Positions 1 to 8,297 of a DNA stretch of 33,937 nucleotides are shown piece after piece; the stretch's first letter is position 1; every line of letters starts with the position of its first letter. The DNA comes from an uncultured Clostridia bacterium (GTDB lineage Bacteria > Bacillota > Clostridia > Oscillospirales > Acutalibacteraceae): positions 1-33,937 of the forward strand of contig CANRNQ010000024.1 in the NCBI GenBank assembly GCA_947632045.1. The letters are read 5' to 3'. Both the position numbers and the translations under genes were made by a program. Under the pieces are notes generated by a model. The model saw only the letters and a program-made list of their open reading frames with translations, searched no databases and had not been told where the DNA came from.

Positions 1-283
1 TGAGTTGTCGGGTTGTAGGTTACCTTTACGTCGTCCTGAGCGCTGATATATCCTGATACATTCGCATCCGGATATGTATCGCCGTTATCCCAGCTGCCCT
101 CTGTGCAGCTTGATACCTTGAACTGGAATGCAAACGGGCTTTGCTCGCTTGCGCCCTCGCCTACCTGGCTAAAGGTGATCTCATAGAGGCCTGTCTCTGT
201 GTTGAAGGTCATCTTGTTGACCTCAGCGCCTGTTACCCAGTTTTCACCGTTGCAGAGGTCTGCTACACCAACTACATACCAAG
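1..283 (-). repeat. Long direct repeat, copy 2 (module of the secreted protein)
   Basis: This stretch matches 814-1096 at a shift of 813 bp with only about ten differences over 283 bases. It encodes the second copy of the WYVVGxADLCNG module. The near identity points to recent duplication or gene conversion inside the gene. Confidence 0.9.
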
Positions 284-2045
284 TTTCGCCCGGATCAACA
301 AATCCTGTTGAAGGCTCTGTTTCAGGCTCGGTCTGAGGCTCGGTCTGCGGCTCAGTCTGAGGCTCAGTCTGCGGCTCGGTCTCGGGTTCAGTCTGAGGCT
401 CTGTTTCAGGCTCGGTCTGCGGCTCAGTCTCGGGCTCTGTCTGAGGCTCTGTCGGATAATCCTTGAACTCTGTCTCGATATTATCGCCGTCTACGCCCCA
501 AAGGCCTGTTTCTTCGTCGTACCAGATTGTTACTGTTGTTGAAGCATTGTTTGTATAGAAGATTTGGTCGTTGCCCATTCCGTCAGGAATCCATGTGGCT
601 CCGTCCATTGTGATCTTAAACTTATAGCCGCTTACGTCATTCTGCGGGAGGTTCTCATAAACCTTCTCATAACGCTTTGTGGCCTCGTTATAGGTCATCA
701 TGTTTTTGTCGTCTGCGGGATCATAGTTTGAACCGCAAAGGTCTGTCGAACCTGCAACTCTATATGTGTGGTTCGACGGTGTGAATGCGGAATCACTGTA
801 CCAGAGAACCTCGTGAGTTGTCGGGTTGTAGGTTACCTTTACATCGTCCTGGGCGCTGATATATCCTGATACATTCGCATCCGGATATGTATCACCGTTA
901 TCCCAGCTGCCCTCTGTGCAGCTTGATACCTTGAACTGGAATGCAAACGGGCTTTGCTCGCTTGCGCCCTCGCCTACCTGGCTAAAGGTGATCTCATAGA
1001 GGCCTGTCTCAGGATTGAAGGTCATCTTGTTGACCTCGGCTCCTGTTACCCAGTTTTCACCGTTGCAGAGGTCTGCTGCACCAACTACATACCAGTCCGC
1101 AGTCGGAGCGGGCTCTGTTTCAGGCTCTGTTTCAGGCTCGGTCTGAGGCTCAGTATCGGGCTCGGTCTGAGGCTCTGTTTCAGGCTCGGTCTGAGGCTCA
1201 GTCTCGGGCTCGGTCTGAGGCTCTGTTTCAGGCTCGGTTGGCTCCTCCTCGCCGAACGGCTTCTGACTGAAGTTGTAAACGCCGGCACCGTTGTCGTGCT
1301 TAACATCTGTCGCTTTGCCGTTTATGAGAACGTCAGTTGTTGAAGTTGCCTGTGCGCCCTGCGGATATTCATTGAAATCACAGTTGGCTGCCTGAGCAAG
1401 CATATCAAAGAAATGTCCTTCAGAAAGCTTACAATCGATGGAGGTTTCTCCGGCTTTAAGCACCTCAAACTCAACGCTCATGAGCTGAGTTCCGCCAGGT
1501 TGGCTTAAATCATATGAAGTAGATACGCCGTCGGAAAAAGGAGCCATCTTTATTTCAGAATTGCCTTTACCTGTCTTCGTTGAACCCGCGTCCAATATTA
1601 TAGAATAACCGGGTGATCCTATTGGTATAGCCTGTCCCAACGCTTCTATATAATAGTAGTTACTTGGGAAAACCTTATATGGAGCATACCCAGGCCTATT
1701 GCTGTTCGCCTCAACGCCGCCCTCTTCAAGGCCGAGAGCTGTCCAAGTGTCAGCAGACGGCTTAACGAAAGCATTGTCAAAGCTCATGTATGCCTCGTAT
1801 CCGTTTGATTTCATTGGAGTACCAATGTCGCCCTGAACATCAGGATCTGGCGTACCATAAGTTTCGGGGATGTAGAACCAGAAATTTACTGTTACTTTGT
1901 CCCCAACATTAGCGGTAACGGTACCGCTCGGGGTTTTGATGGTTGCATAACCATCGTCTGCAGCACCCGCTGACAGACAACACATTGAAACTACCAGCAT
2001 TACCGCAAGAATAATACTGATAATTTTACTGTGTGCTTTGTACAT
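1..2045 (-). CDS. Secreted modular protein: cohesin-like domain plus repeated starch-binding-like modules (partial, C-terminus outside window)
   Basis: The frame is open from an ATG at 2045 down to base 1, about 681 codons with no stop, so the C-terminus lies outside. An AAGGAGG site sits 7 nt before the ATG. Residues 1-28 are a signal peptide (hydrophobic core, then SAGA-AD). Residues about 31-250 look like a cohesin-type beta-sandwich (GTVTANVGDKVTVNFWF early; a VEFEVLKAGE strand late). A Thr-Glu-Pro linker follows, then two different modules of about 100 residues beginning WYVVGAADLCNG and YRVAGSTDLCG. A second TEP linker and a near-identical copy of the first module come next. The YxVxG start, FKVSS/FKITMDG strand and aromatic residues recall pullulanase X25/CBM-like starch-binding folds. 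It is probably exported and wall- or complex-associated, with a role in polysaccharide binding. No catalytic domain is seen. Function is inferred from fold-like patterns only. Confidence 0.8.
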   Translation of the reverse strand, partial: MYKAHSKIISIILAVMLVVSMCCLSAGAADDGYATIKTPSGTVTANVGDKVTVNFWFYIPETYGTPDPDVQGDIGTPMKSNGYEAYMSFDNAFVKPSADTWTALGLEEGGVEANSNRPGYAPYKVFPSNYYYIEALGQAIPIGSPGYSIILDAGSTKTGKGNSEIKMAPFSDGVSTSYDLSQPGGTQLMSVEFEVLKAGETSIDCKLSEGHFFDMLAQAANCDFNEYPQGAQATSTTDVLINGKATDVKHDNGAGVYNFSQKPFGEEEPTEPETEPQTEPETEPQTEPETEPQTEPDTEPQTEPETEPETEPAPTADWYVVGAADLCNGENWVTGAEVNKMTFNPETGLYEITFSQVGEGASEQSPFAFQFKVSSCTEGSWDNGDTYPDANVSGYISAQDDVKVTYNPTTHEVLWYSDSAFTPSNHTYRVAGSTDLCGSNYDPADDKNMMTYNEATKRYEKVYENLPQNDVSGYKFKITMDGATWIPDGMGNDQIFYTNNASTTVTIWYDEETGLWGVDGDNIETEFKDYPTEPQTEPETEPQTEPETEPQTEPETEPQTEPQTEPQTEPQTEPETEPSTGFVDPGETWYVVGVADLCNGENWVTGAEVNKMTFNTETGLYEITFSQVGEGASEQSPFAFQFKVSSCTEGSWDNGDTYPDANVSGYISAQDDVKVTYNPTT
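313..452 (-). repeat. Second TEP-linker low-complexity repeat
   Basis: Twelve-base units of the form GGCTCxGTCTGx encode alternating TEPQ/TEPE on the minus strand. Such Thr-Pro-acidic linkers are usual in secreted multidomain carbohydrate-active proteins. The tract is prone to slippage in units that keep the frame. Confidence 0.85.
814..1096 (-). repeat. Long direct repeat, copy 1 (module of the secreted protein)
   Basis: This is the partner of the repeat at 1-283 and encodes the first WYVVGAADLCNG module. The distinct module encoded by about 490-800 and a TEP linker separate the two copies, so the duplicated unit is module + module + linker, 271 codons long. Confidence 0.9.
1110..1240 (-). 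repeat. First TEP-linker low-complexity repeat
   Basis: This has the same TEPE/TEPQ-encoding 12-base units as 313-452 and lies between the cohesin-like domain and the first binding module. One unit reads TEPD. Confidence 0.85.
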
Positions 2046-2243
2046 TGCAAAATCCTCCTTCAAATCTTCATGCCAAATAGCACGTTTATTTTTTTATTAT
2101 AAAAACCGCTTTTTTACAGCCCGCACCGTAAAGACACATTATGTAATTAAGCAATTCCTATAACCATAGTAAGCAGTTTGATTTGCGCAATCCCTTTTAC
2201 GCCCGATTTCCAATCGGCATGCTGCGGGTGCGAATATCATATG

Positions 2244-3260
2244 TCAGTCGTCGTAGCCGTTCGGATTGTTCTTTTGCCAGTTCCAGCTGTCGCGGCACAT
2301 CGTCTTTAAATCGCGCTTTGCGCTCCAGCCCAGAACCTCGCCCGCCTTTTTCGCGTCGGCATAGTATTCCGGCAAATCGCCGTCGCGCCGAGGCTTGATA
2401 ACGTACGGTATCTTTATATCGTTTGCCTGCTCAAACGCATTTACAACGTCTAAAACGCTGTACCCGACGCCGGTGCCAAGGTTTATCTCCTCAACGCCGC
2501 GGTGCTTTGAGGCGTACTCCGCCGCCAGAACGTGACCGTCGGCAAGGTCGCACACATGAATATAATCGCGCACTCCGGTGCCGTCGTGAGTATCGTAATC
2601 GTTGCCAAAAACGCCAAGCTCCTTGAGCCTGCCGGATGCAACCTGAGTTATATACGGAAGAAGATTGTTCGGAATACCGCTCGGGTCCTCGCCTATTTTG
2701 CCGCTCGGATGAGCGCCGATAGGGTTAAAATATCTGAGCAGAATAACGCTCAGCTTCTCGTTCGCCGCCGCGGCGTCCCTTAAAATCTGCTCTATCATAT
2801 GCTTGGTCCAGCCGTAGGGGTTTGTACAGCCGCCCGTCGGCATTCCCTCAACATACGGAATATCGGCATCCGCGCCGTAAACCGTCGCGGAGGAGCTGAA
2901 TATGAAGCTGTTCACTCCGTATTCCTCCATAAGCTCCAGCATTGTCAGCGCCGAGTCGATATTGTTGCGGTAATACATCAGGGGCTTTGCGCAGGATTCT
3001 CCTACCGCCTTGTACCCCGCAAAATGAACCACCGCGTCTATCTTATTTTCTTTAAATATCTGTTCAGCCGCGAGCCTGTCCGAAACGTCAACCTTATAAA
3101 ATTTCGGACGCTTGCCCGTTATTTCTTCTATGCGGTCTATTACCTTGGGCTTGCTGTTTGAAAGGTCGTCCGCAATAACAACGTCATATCCCGAATTTAT
3201 AAATTCAACGCAGGTATGACTGCCTATAAAACCGGCTCCGCCGGTAAGAAGTATGTTCAT
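2244..3260 (-). CDS. galE: UDP-glucose 4-epimerase
   Basis: The product interconverts UDP-glucose and UDP-galactose in the cytoplasm using tightly bound NAD (short-chain dehydrogenase fold, Leloir pathway). The N-terminus MNILLTGGAGFIGSH holds the TGGxGFIG NAD loop. SSSATVYG at 122-129 provides Ser124, and NPYGWTK provides Tyr149 and Lys153, at the same positions as the catalytic residues of E. coli GalE. The length of 338 aa equals the usual family length. An upstream in-frame ATG at 3281 would add seven residues, but the start at 3260 is preferred because GGCGGTGAT, close to the ideal GGAGGTGAT, lies just before it. It has its own promoter upstream and appears monocistronic. No galK or galT is present in the window. 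Confidence 0.97.
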   Translation of the reverse strand: MNILLTGGAGFIGSHTCVEFINSGYDVVIADDLSNSKPKVIDRIEEITGKRPKFYKVDVSDRLAAEQIFKENKIDAVVHFAGYKAVGESCAKPLMYYRNNIDSALTMLELMEEYGVNSFIFSSSATVYGADADIPYVEGMPTGGCTNPYGWTKHMIEQILRDAAAANEKLSVILLRYFNPIGAHPSGKIGEDPSGIPNNLLPYITQVASGRLKELGVFGNDYDTHDGTGVRDYIHVCDLADGHVLAAEYASKHRGVEEINLGTGVGYSVLDVVNAFEQANDIKIPYVIKPRRDGDLPEYYADAKKAGEVLGWSAKRDLKTMCRDSWNWQKNNPNGYDD

Positions 3261-3347
3261 CGGTATCACCGCCAAATTCATTAACTATAAAAAATCGCCG
3301 TAAAAATCCGCATTTTAGACGATTATCCGATTTTCAGAGTTTACTAT

Positions 3348-3376
3348 ATTATATAACACGTTTGTCATAATTTCAA
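3348..3376 (-). promoter_or_regulatory. Promoter of galE
   Basis: On the minus strand TTGAAA (3371-3376) and TATAAT (3348-3353) are separated by 17 nt, pointing into galE about 90 nt upstream of its start. No operator-like repeat is obvious. Confidence 0.7.
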
Positions 3377-3542
3377 GGGGGCATTAATTTACAAATTTTA
3401 ATTTATTTTTTATGCAATACTTATATTTGGGAAAAGGAAATTTTATCTAAACTCAATATGTAGTAGGTGTACACAGGCCAAGCACTATGCGGCTGCTTTG
3501 CTTTGCCCGTGACGGGTATTCCCGCAAACGGGCTCTGCCACG

Positions 3543-3767
3543 GCTGCCGCACACCCGTTTTGCCTTTGCGCCCGCCGAGGGCGGGTTCGGGCGGCGACCG
3601 GCGCGGCGCAGCCGCGCGGAAAAGCGCGGCGGGGCAGGGGCTATGCCGCGGGGCAGGGATTTTTCCGCCGCGCTTTTTGCAAATTCCCGCCGGCAGGCGG
3701 GAATTTGCCGGTCGCCGCCCGAACCCCTGTTTTTCGCTCAATCTCACCGATATTCACCTGCGGCAGC
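3543..3767 (+). repeat. Cloverleaf palindromic element, copy A
   Basis: The ends are GCTGCCGC (3543-3550) and GCGGCAGC (3760-3767). The outer stem GTTCGGGCGGCGACCGG (3585-3601) pairs with 3708-3724, 17 bp. Inside it are a left arm GCGCGGC/GCCGCGC (3601-3617), a central arm AAAAGCGCGGCGG/CCGCCGCGCTTTT (3620-3632 with 3665-3677) and a right arm GCAAATTCCCGCC/GGCGGGAATTTGC (3679-3708). It lies 36 nt after the stop of the CmpB-type gene and upstream of the galE promoter. The reading frames through it are by-products of its GC-rich palindromes. Confidence 0.9.
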
Positions 3768-3802
3768 CGATCCGCGAGCCGCCTCCCTCAAACCGCGCGC
3801 CT

Positions 3803-5338
3803 TTACTTCAAATGCTTCATGTGCGGATATATCATCTCAAGATAATCGTCCGGAAACTGCTCGTCGAGGAACTCCTCTATAACATTGTCCGCCGGTGAAT
3901 TGTCCTGCCGCTGGTTGTATCTCCACTGCGCAAGGCAGGATATAACGCAGTCATAAGCCATAAACACGCAGAGCACCACAGTCAGTACCTTGCCCATGCT
4001 CTTGGGGAGCTTCTCTATTATCATCGAGATAAACGGATATATGAGCTTCGCCCAAGCAACGCCGAGCACTCCCCATACCACGGCGTAGAAAAGGCTTGTT
4101 CTGCCGTAAAGATTGAACATCTGATCCGAATAATCCCACGAGATAGCGCCGAAAAGGAGCTGTTGGAAATAGCTGGTCAGATATTCAAATGTGGCTCCGA
4201 CCACCGCGCTGACGATGAAAACTATCCACATTTTTGCACGGCTGAATTTGTAAAGCGCAAGGGTCAGCATCACAGCGCCTATGCCGTACACGGGAATGAA
4301 CGGCCCGTATACAAGCCCGACGCGGTACTCGAATACGCCGCCGTTGTATATAAAGCCCACGCAGGTTTCCATTATACAGCCGATAAACGAGCCTATTGTA
4401 AACAGCCAGAAGAGCTTGTAAAAGTTTATGCCGTAGGCAAAGGGCTTTTCCTCCTCGCTATTAAACCTCGCGCTGTATTCGCGCTTGTTCAGCCGCTTTG
4501 TGCTCTCCGCAATTTTATTGTAAAGTGTTTTTAAGTTGCGGTCGCCCTCAACCGTCGTTTTGTCCATCTTTTTGAGAGCTCGCTTTTCAAAAAATCCGTT
4601 TTCCTCAATCAGCTTGTCGTACTTTTCGTCGAGCTCCTCCTTGATCTCGGCTATTTCGTAATCGCTGAGCGAACCGAGAAGCGCCTCCGCGTGAGCTGAA
4701 TATTTGTCTATCTTTTCTTCTATGCCGAGGTTTTCTCCTGTTTTTATCGAAACCTTCGCGACGATGCTGCCCATTCCGCCCGCAAGCCTGTTGAGCTTTT
4801 CCGAAATTGCGTCGAGCCTTTTTACCTTTACCCTGACTTCAAGGTATGTAATAGTCGACAGCACCGTGTCTATGAGAAGTATGCTTCCGAACACGGCGAA
4901 TATAAATATCATCATGTACTGCGGGATATAATCTATAAGATGGTCGAGCAGGGGCAGCAGGCTGCCTACGACTACGGTGAGTACAACTCCCCATAATATA
5001 CTCAGCGGCAGAGTTATAAATCCGTTGAGGTTAAGCGGCATTGAGGAATAATCCCACAATCTGCACTTTAACACCTTTTGCAAAAATATTCCCGTGCCGT
5101 ATACAAACGCGCTTACAACTATAGTAAATATTATAAGCTGAGCATACCACTCGTCTATTATCAGCTCGCTTATGAGGTAGCAAATCGCCACGCTGAAGCC
5201 GTACAGCGGACAATACGGCCCGCTGAGGTAGCCTACGTCGGCAACGCGCTTCTGCTCAAAGGACGTTATCGACTCCTCGATAAACCAGCCGAGTATTGAA
5301 AAAAGAATAAAATAAAATATACAGTTTTCAACCTTCAA
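3803..5338 (-). CDS. Duplicated CmpB-type (putative ABC-transporter type IV) membrane protein
   Basis: This is an integral membrane protein of about 511 aa containing two copies of the CmpB family signature. The N-terminal copy has ILGWFIEESITS followed by GYLSGPYCPLYGFS. The second copy, in the C-terminal half, has FIGCIMETCVGF followed by VGLVYGPFIPVYGIG. Each copy carries several hydrophobic helices. A charged, probably coiled-coil segment (EIAEIKEELDEKYDKLIEENG) joins them. The family is widespread in Clostridia and its transport role is predicted, not established. The start is uncertain. The frame is open to a TTG at 5422 without a ribosome site, while the TTG at 5338 has AAGGGGTG 8 nt upstream and begins just before the first helix, so it is preferred. 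It follows nadC in the same direction with a short gap. Confidence 0.8.
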   Translation of the reverse strand: MKVENCIFYFILFSILGWFIEESITSFEQKRVADVGYLSGPYCPLYGFSVAICYLISELIIDEWYAQLIIFTIVVSAFVYGTGIFLQKVLKCRLWDYSSMPLNLNGFITLPLSILWGVVLTVVVGSLLPLLDHLIDYIPQYMMIFIFAVFGSILLIDTVLSTITYLEVRVKVKRLDAISEKLNRLAGGMGSIVAKVSIKTGENLGIEEKIDKYSAHAEALLGSLSDYEIAEIKEELDEKYDKLIEENGFFEKRALKKMDKTTVEGDRNLKTLYNKIAESTKRLNKREYSARFNSEEEKPFAYGINFYKLFWLFTIGSFIGCIMETCVGFIYNGGVFEYRVGLVYGPFIPVYGIGAVMLTLALYKFSRAKMWIVFIVSAVVGATFEYLTSYFQQLLFGAISWDYSDQMFNLYGRTSLFYAVVWGVLGVAWAKLIYPFISMIIEKLPKSMGKVLTVVLCVFMAYDCVISCLAQWRYNQRQDNSPADNVIEEFLDEQFPDDYLEMIYPHMKHLK

Positions 5339-5384
5339 TATTGCCGCACCCCTTACTCCGCGCCACTGTGCGCAGATGAATGAT

Positions 5385-5405
5385 TTTAAATCGGAGCAGA
5401 GCTTG
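5385..5405 (+). repeat. 21-base sequence shared with the pyk leader, copy 1
   Basis: TTTAAATCGGAGCAGAGCTTG matches 23302-23322 at 20 of 21 bases. Both copies are followed by a CAAGC that closes a small hairpin with GCTTG. Here it lies in the gap between nadC and the preferred start of the CmpB-type gene, antisense to them. Confidence 0.5.
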
Positions 5406-5482
5406 ATAAGCCTGCTTGTCAAGCCTGCGGCGATTGCCGCCGACTAAAAGTCGCGGGAGTATGCCATTAAATCATATCCGCT

Positions 5483-6319
5483 TTATGATCTTATCTTCAT
5501 TGAAATGTCAAACGCCTTCACCGAATGAGTCAGCGCCCCTATCGAGATTATGTCGACTCCCGTCTGCGCAACCTCTCTTATGGTTTCCTCGGTTATGCCG
5601 CCGGAGGCCTCCAGCAGCGCCGCCCCGTTTGTCATCTCAACCGCTTTTTTCATCGTTTCATTGTCCATATTGTCGAGCATTATTACATCAACGCCCACCT
5701 CGAGCGCCTCTTTCAGCTCGTCGAGGTTCCTCACCTCTATCTCGATCTTTGTCATATGCCCGAGCCTTTTTTTCAGACTGCTGACCGCGTTCAAAATCCC
5801 GCCGCCCGCGTCGATATGATTATCCTTCAGCATTGCGGCGTCGCTGAGGTTATATCTGTGATTTTTCGCTCCGCCGACCGTAACCGCGTATTTTTGGAGG
5901 GGCCGCAGCCCCGGCAGGGTCTTTCTTGTGTCCGCTATCGTCGCGCCCGTGCCTTCAACGAGCTTTACTGCTCTGTTTGCCGCCGTAGCTATACCGCTCA
6001 TATGCTGGATAAGGTTCAGCGCCGTTCTTTCGCCCTTGAGCAGAGTGCGCACCCTTCCGCTCACCTCGGCTATTGTATCTCCGTACGCGACCGTTTCGCC
6101 GTCGCTCTTTAATATCCTGTACTCAAATTTTCCGCCGATAAGCTCAAAGACGCGCATTGCAACGTCAACTCCGCAGACTATTCCGTCCGCCTTCGCCATA
6201 AACACCGCGCTTCCGCACTGCTCCTTTGGTATCAGGTAGTCGGTCGCAACGTCTATGTAGTTTATATCCTCAAGCAGCGCCTGTTTTATCAGGTTGTCTA
6301 TATATATAGGATTCAGCAT
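5483..6319 (-). CDS. nadC: Nicotinate-nucleotide pyrophosphorylase (quinolinate phosphoribosyltransferase)
   Basis: The product converts quinolinate and PRPP to nicotinate mononucleotide, CO2 and pyrophosphate in de novo NAD synthesis. At 278 aa it is the normal family length. Family motifs seen are HMSGIATAANRA, TRKTLPGLRPLQKYAV with the substrate-binding Arg/Lys, GGAKNHRYNL and AAMLKDNHI. Near the C-terminus are EIEVRNLDEL, VIMLDNM, LEASGGI and ISIGALTHS, the barrel strands that bind phosphate. GGAGGAGAT precedes the ATG at good spacing. It lies downstream of nadB in the same direction, separated by repeat copy B. No nadA, which makes quinolinate together with NadB, is in the window. Confidence 0.97.
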   Translation of the reverse strand: MLNPIYIDNLIKQALLEDINYIDVATDYLIPKEQCGSAVFMAKADGIVCGVDVAMRVFELIGGKFEYRILKSDGETVAYGDTIAEVSGRVRTLLKGERTALNLIQHMSGIATAANRAVKLVEGTGATIADTRKTLPGLRPLQKYAVTVGGAKNHRYNLSDAAMLKDNHIDAGGGILNAVSSLKKRLGHMTKIEIEVRNLDELKEALEVGVDVIMLDNMDNETMKKAVEMTNGAALLEASGGITEETIREVAQTGVDIISIGALTHSVKAFDISMKIRS

Positions 6320-6363
6320 TTTATCTCCTCCGTATTTATTGTGATTCTATGCGGGCTTTTGCT

Positions 6364-6536
6364 GTTGCCGCGTGCACCCGCTCAAAATTTGCGCGGGACT
6401 TTACTTCGGGGCGGCGACCGCTTGCCCGCTGCGCGGGCAAGCAAAAACGCGGCGGCGCAGGGAGCGTCCTCCTCCGGAGGGCACAGCGCCGCGTTTTGGC
6501 GGCCTGCCTCCGGCAGGCCGGGTCGCCGCCCCGAAG
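6364..6536 (+). repeat. Cloverleaf palindromic element, copy B (right flank missing)
   Basis: The left end is GTTGCCGC (one mismatch, 6364-6371). The outer stem CTTCGGGGCGGCGACC (6404-6419) pairs with 6521-6536. Left arm GCTTGCCCGC/GCGGGCAAGC (6420-6442), central arm AAAACGCGGCG/CGCCGCGTTTT (6444-6454 with 6487-6497), right arm GGCCTGCC/GGCAGGCC (6501-6519). The arm sequences differ from other copies yet pair perfectly. The right GCGGCAGC end is absent, because the nadB stop codon begins only 15 nt beyond the stem. It separates nadB from nadC. Confidence 0.85.
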
Positions 6537-6551
6537 CTGCCCGAATGCTTC

Positions 6552-8003
6552 TCACATAAGCTCCTGAAGTATTATGCACGCGACCGTCGCAAGGCTCTTC
6601 GCCTCAACAAGGTCGGGAGTCAGCTTATAATTTCCTCTGTTAAGCTCTCCGGCTATCCTCCTCGCTCTCTGCAAGCCCTCCGGCACAGTCTCCGGGGTCG
6701 GCAGGACAAAGTGACAGCTCTGCATTATCTTTCTTATCTCAGTTCGGTAGCCGGACGGAAGCTCCTCGCCCGACGGCTGAGGCGGCTCTTTCGGCTCAAA
6801 AATCTCCGCCCTGCCCTTTTTAAGTCTGCGCATAATGTCCTCAGCTGCGCGGCGCGAGAATACAAGCGCCTCCAAAAGCGAGTTGCTCGCAAGCCTGTTC
6901 GCTCCGTGTACACCTGTGTGCGAGCACTCGCCCGCAGCGTAAAGTCCGTCGATGGTAGACTGGGCGTTAAGGTCAACGTCTATGCCGCCCATAAGATAGT
7001 GCTGGCACGGGAACACGGGTATTCTGTCCTTTGTTATGTCAACATTCTCCTCAAGACATCTCGCGTATATCATCGGAAACCGGTTCCTCACAAAATCCGG
7101 ATCCTTCTCTGTTATATCTAAATAAAAGCTCTCGCTGTCAGTCTTTTTCGCCTCGAGCATTATCGCCTCGGAAACAACGTCGCGCGGCGCAAGCTCGCCC
7201 CTCTTGTCATAGTCGAAGGCAAAGCGCTCCCCTCTGCAATTCAGCAAAACCGCGCCCTCGCCTCTCACGGCCTCGCTTATAAGGAACCTTTCTCTGTCCT
7301 TTTCAGCGGCAAAGGCCGTCGGGTGGAACTGTATATAGCTGAGATGCTTTATTCTTGCACCGAGATTGTGAGCCATTGTTATCCCGTCGCCGGTGGCGAT
7401 AGCGCTGTTGGTGGTGTAGGCGTACACTCTGCCTACGCCGCCTGTCGCCATAATACAGTATCGGCTGCTCACGGCGAAGGTCTTGCCGTTTTGCAGCAAA
7501 AATGCGGTAAAGCCGCCGGTGATCTTCTTTATGTCGTAGAGCATAGTGTTTTCAAGCACGTCCACATTCGGCAGCTCTTTTACATTATCTATCAAAACGT
7601 CTGTTATAGCCTTGCCGGTCGAATCCTTGTGATGCACTATTCTGTGCCGCGAGTGACCCGCCTCAAGCGTCATTTGCAGCTTTCCCGTTTCATCAAGGTC
7701 AAACGCAACGCCGAGCTTTTTCAGATTCAGCACGTCGGTCGGCCCCTCGGTGACAAGCACCTCGATAGCGGCGGGGTCGTTCTTGTACTTTCCGGCTATC
7801 AGCGTATCGGCTATATGCAGCTTAAAGTTGTCGTTGTCCTTATCAAGCACAGCCGCCACGCCGCCCTGGGCAAGCGAGCTATTTGACAAGCTAAGCTCTC
7901 GCTTAGCGAGCAAAAGCACTCTTACATCGCTGTCAAATTGCAGCGCGGCATAAAGTCCTGCCGCTCCCGCTCCGACAATTATAACATCATAAATCTTTTC
8001 CAT
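6552..8003 (-). CDS. nadB: L-aspartate oxidase
   Basis: This FAD enzyme oxidises L-aspartate to iminoaspartate, the first step of de novo NAD synthesis (with NadA it gives quinolinate). The N-terminal dinucleotide loop is VIIVGAGAAGLYAA. Succinate dehydrogenase/NadB family motifs follow: SSLAQGGVAAV, HRIVHHKDSTGKAI, GGVGRVYAYTTNSAIATGDG, the active-site-type HPTAF, RGEGAVLLN, HYLMGGI and TGVHGANRLASNSLLEALVF. The 483 aa are slightly shorter than the roughly 530 of the E. coli enzyme, with a short C-terminal helical domain. The ATG at 8003 has AAGGCGGG upstream; an in-frame TTG two codons earlier is less likely. The next gene is nadC, with repeat copy B in the 232-base gap. Confidence 0.96.
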   Translation of the reverse strand: MEKIYDVIIVGAGAAGLYAALQFDSDVRVLLLAKRELSLSNSSLAQGGVAAVLDKDNDNFKLHIADTLIAGKYKNDPAAIEVLVTEGPTDVLNLKKLGVAFDLDETGKLQMTLEAGHSRHRIVHHKDSTGKAITDVLIDNVKELPNVDVLENTMLYDIKKITGGFTAFLLQNGKTFAVSSRYCIMATGGVGRVYAYTTNSAIATGDGITMAHNLGARIKHLSYIQFHPTAFAAEKDRERFLISEAVRGEGAVLLNCRGERFAFDYDKRGELAPRDVVSEAIMLEAKKTDSESFYLDITEKDPDFVRNRFPMIYARCLEENVDITKDRIPVFPCQHYLMGGIDVDLNAQSTIDGLYAAGECSHTGVHGANRLASNSLLEALVFSRRAAEDIMRRLKKGRAEIFEPKEPPQPSGEELPSGYRTEIRKIMQSCHFVLPTPETVPEGLQRARRIAGELNRGNYKLTPDLVEAKSLATVACIILQELM

Positions 8004-8084
8004 TTGCAAAACCCGCCTTAATCTATCCGTTTTCTTCGGCTGTCCCGAGGAATATTACAGGTCGTTTGTGAAATATACATTTTT

Positions 8085-8113
8085 ATTGTAGCACATTATC
8101 ACGGCGTTTTAAA
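8085..8113 (-). promoter_or_regulatory. Possible promoter of nadB
   Basis: On the minus strand TTTAAA (8108-8113) and TACAAT (8085-8090) are spaced by 17 nt about 85 nt upstream of nadB. The -35 box is weak. No clear NiaR-type operator or NAD riboswitch was recognised in the leader. Confidence 0.4.
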
Positions 8114-8202
8114 TAGTTTTTTGGATTTTGGGGGCACTTTTTGATTTTATGTTTTTGATAGCCGCCATCAGCGAGAGCTTTATAGACAAATAATCCACAG
8201 AC

Positions 8203-8243
8203 AAGCAAAACAGAGAGCCGACAGGGTTAGCGTCGGCTCTCTG
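8203..8243 (-). terminator. Intrinsic terminator after the HAD gene
   Basis: A perfect 12-bp stem CAGAGAGCCGAC/GTCGGCTCTCTG (8211-8222 with 8232-8243) is followed on the minus strand by TTTTGCTT. It lies 55 nt beyond the HAD stop codon. Confidence 0.85.
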
Positions 8244-8297
8244 CAATTAATATTATCCTTATATTTATAATTATTTATTTTATTCTTATGTTTTTCA

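Noticed and set aside
954-1343. Plus-strand and minus-strand open frames of about 129 and 73 codons rich in Leu/Arg/Gly or Ser/Pro/Leu
   Set aside because: They are alternative frames of the TEP-linker repeat inside the secreted-protein gene, with no ribosome site.
2199-2222. Hairpin CCGATT/AATCGG after galE as a terminator
   Set aside because: The stem is only 6 bp and no T-run follows on either strand.
3467-3898. Several overlapping open frames of 108-143 codons around 3.4-3.9 kb, and similar ones in the other GC-rich repeats
   Set aside because: They arise from the palindromic element, which has few stop codons in GC-rich DNA; the frames are not shared between copies.
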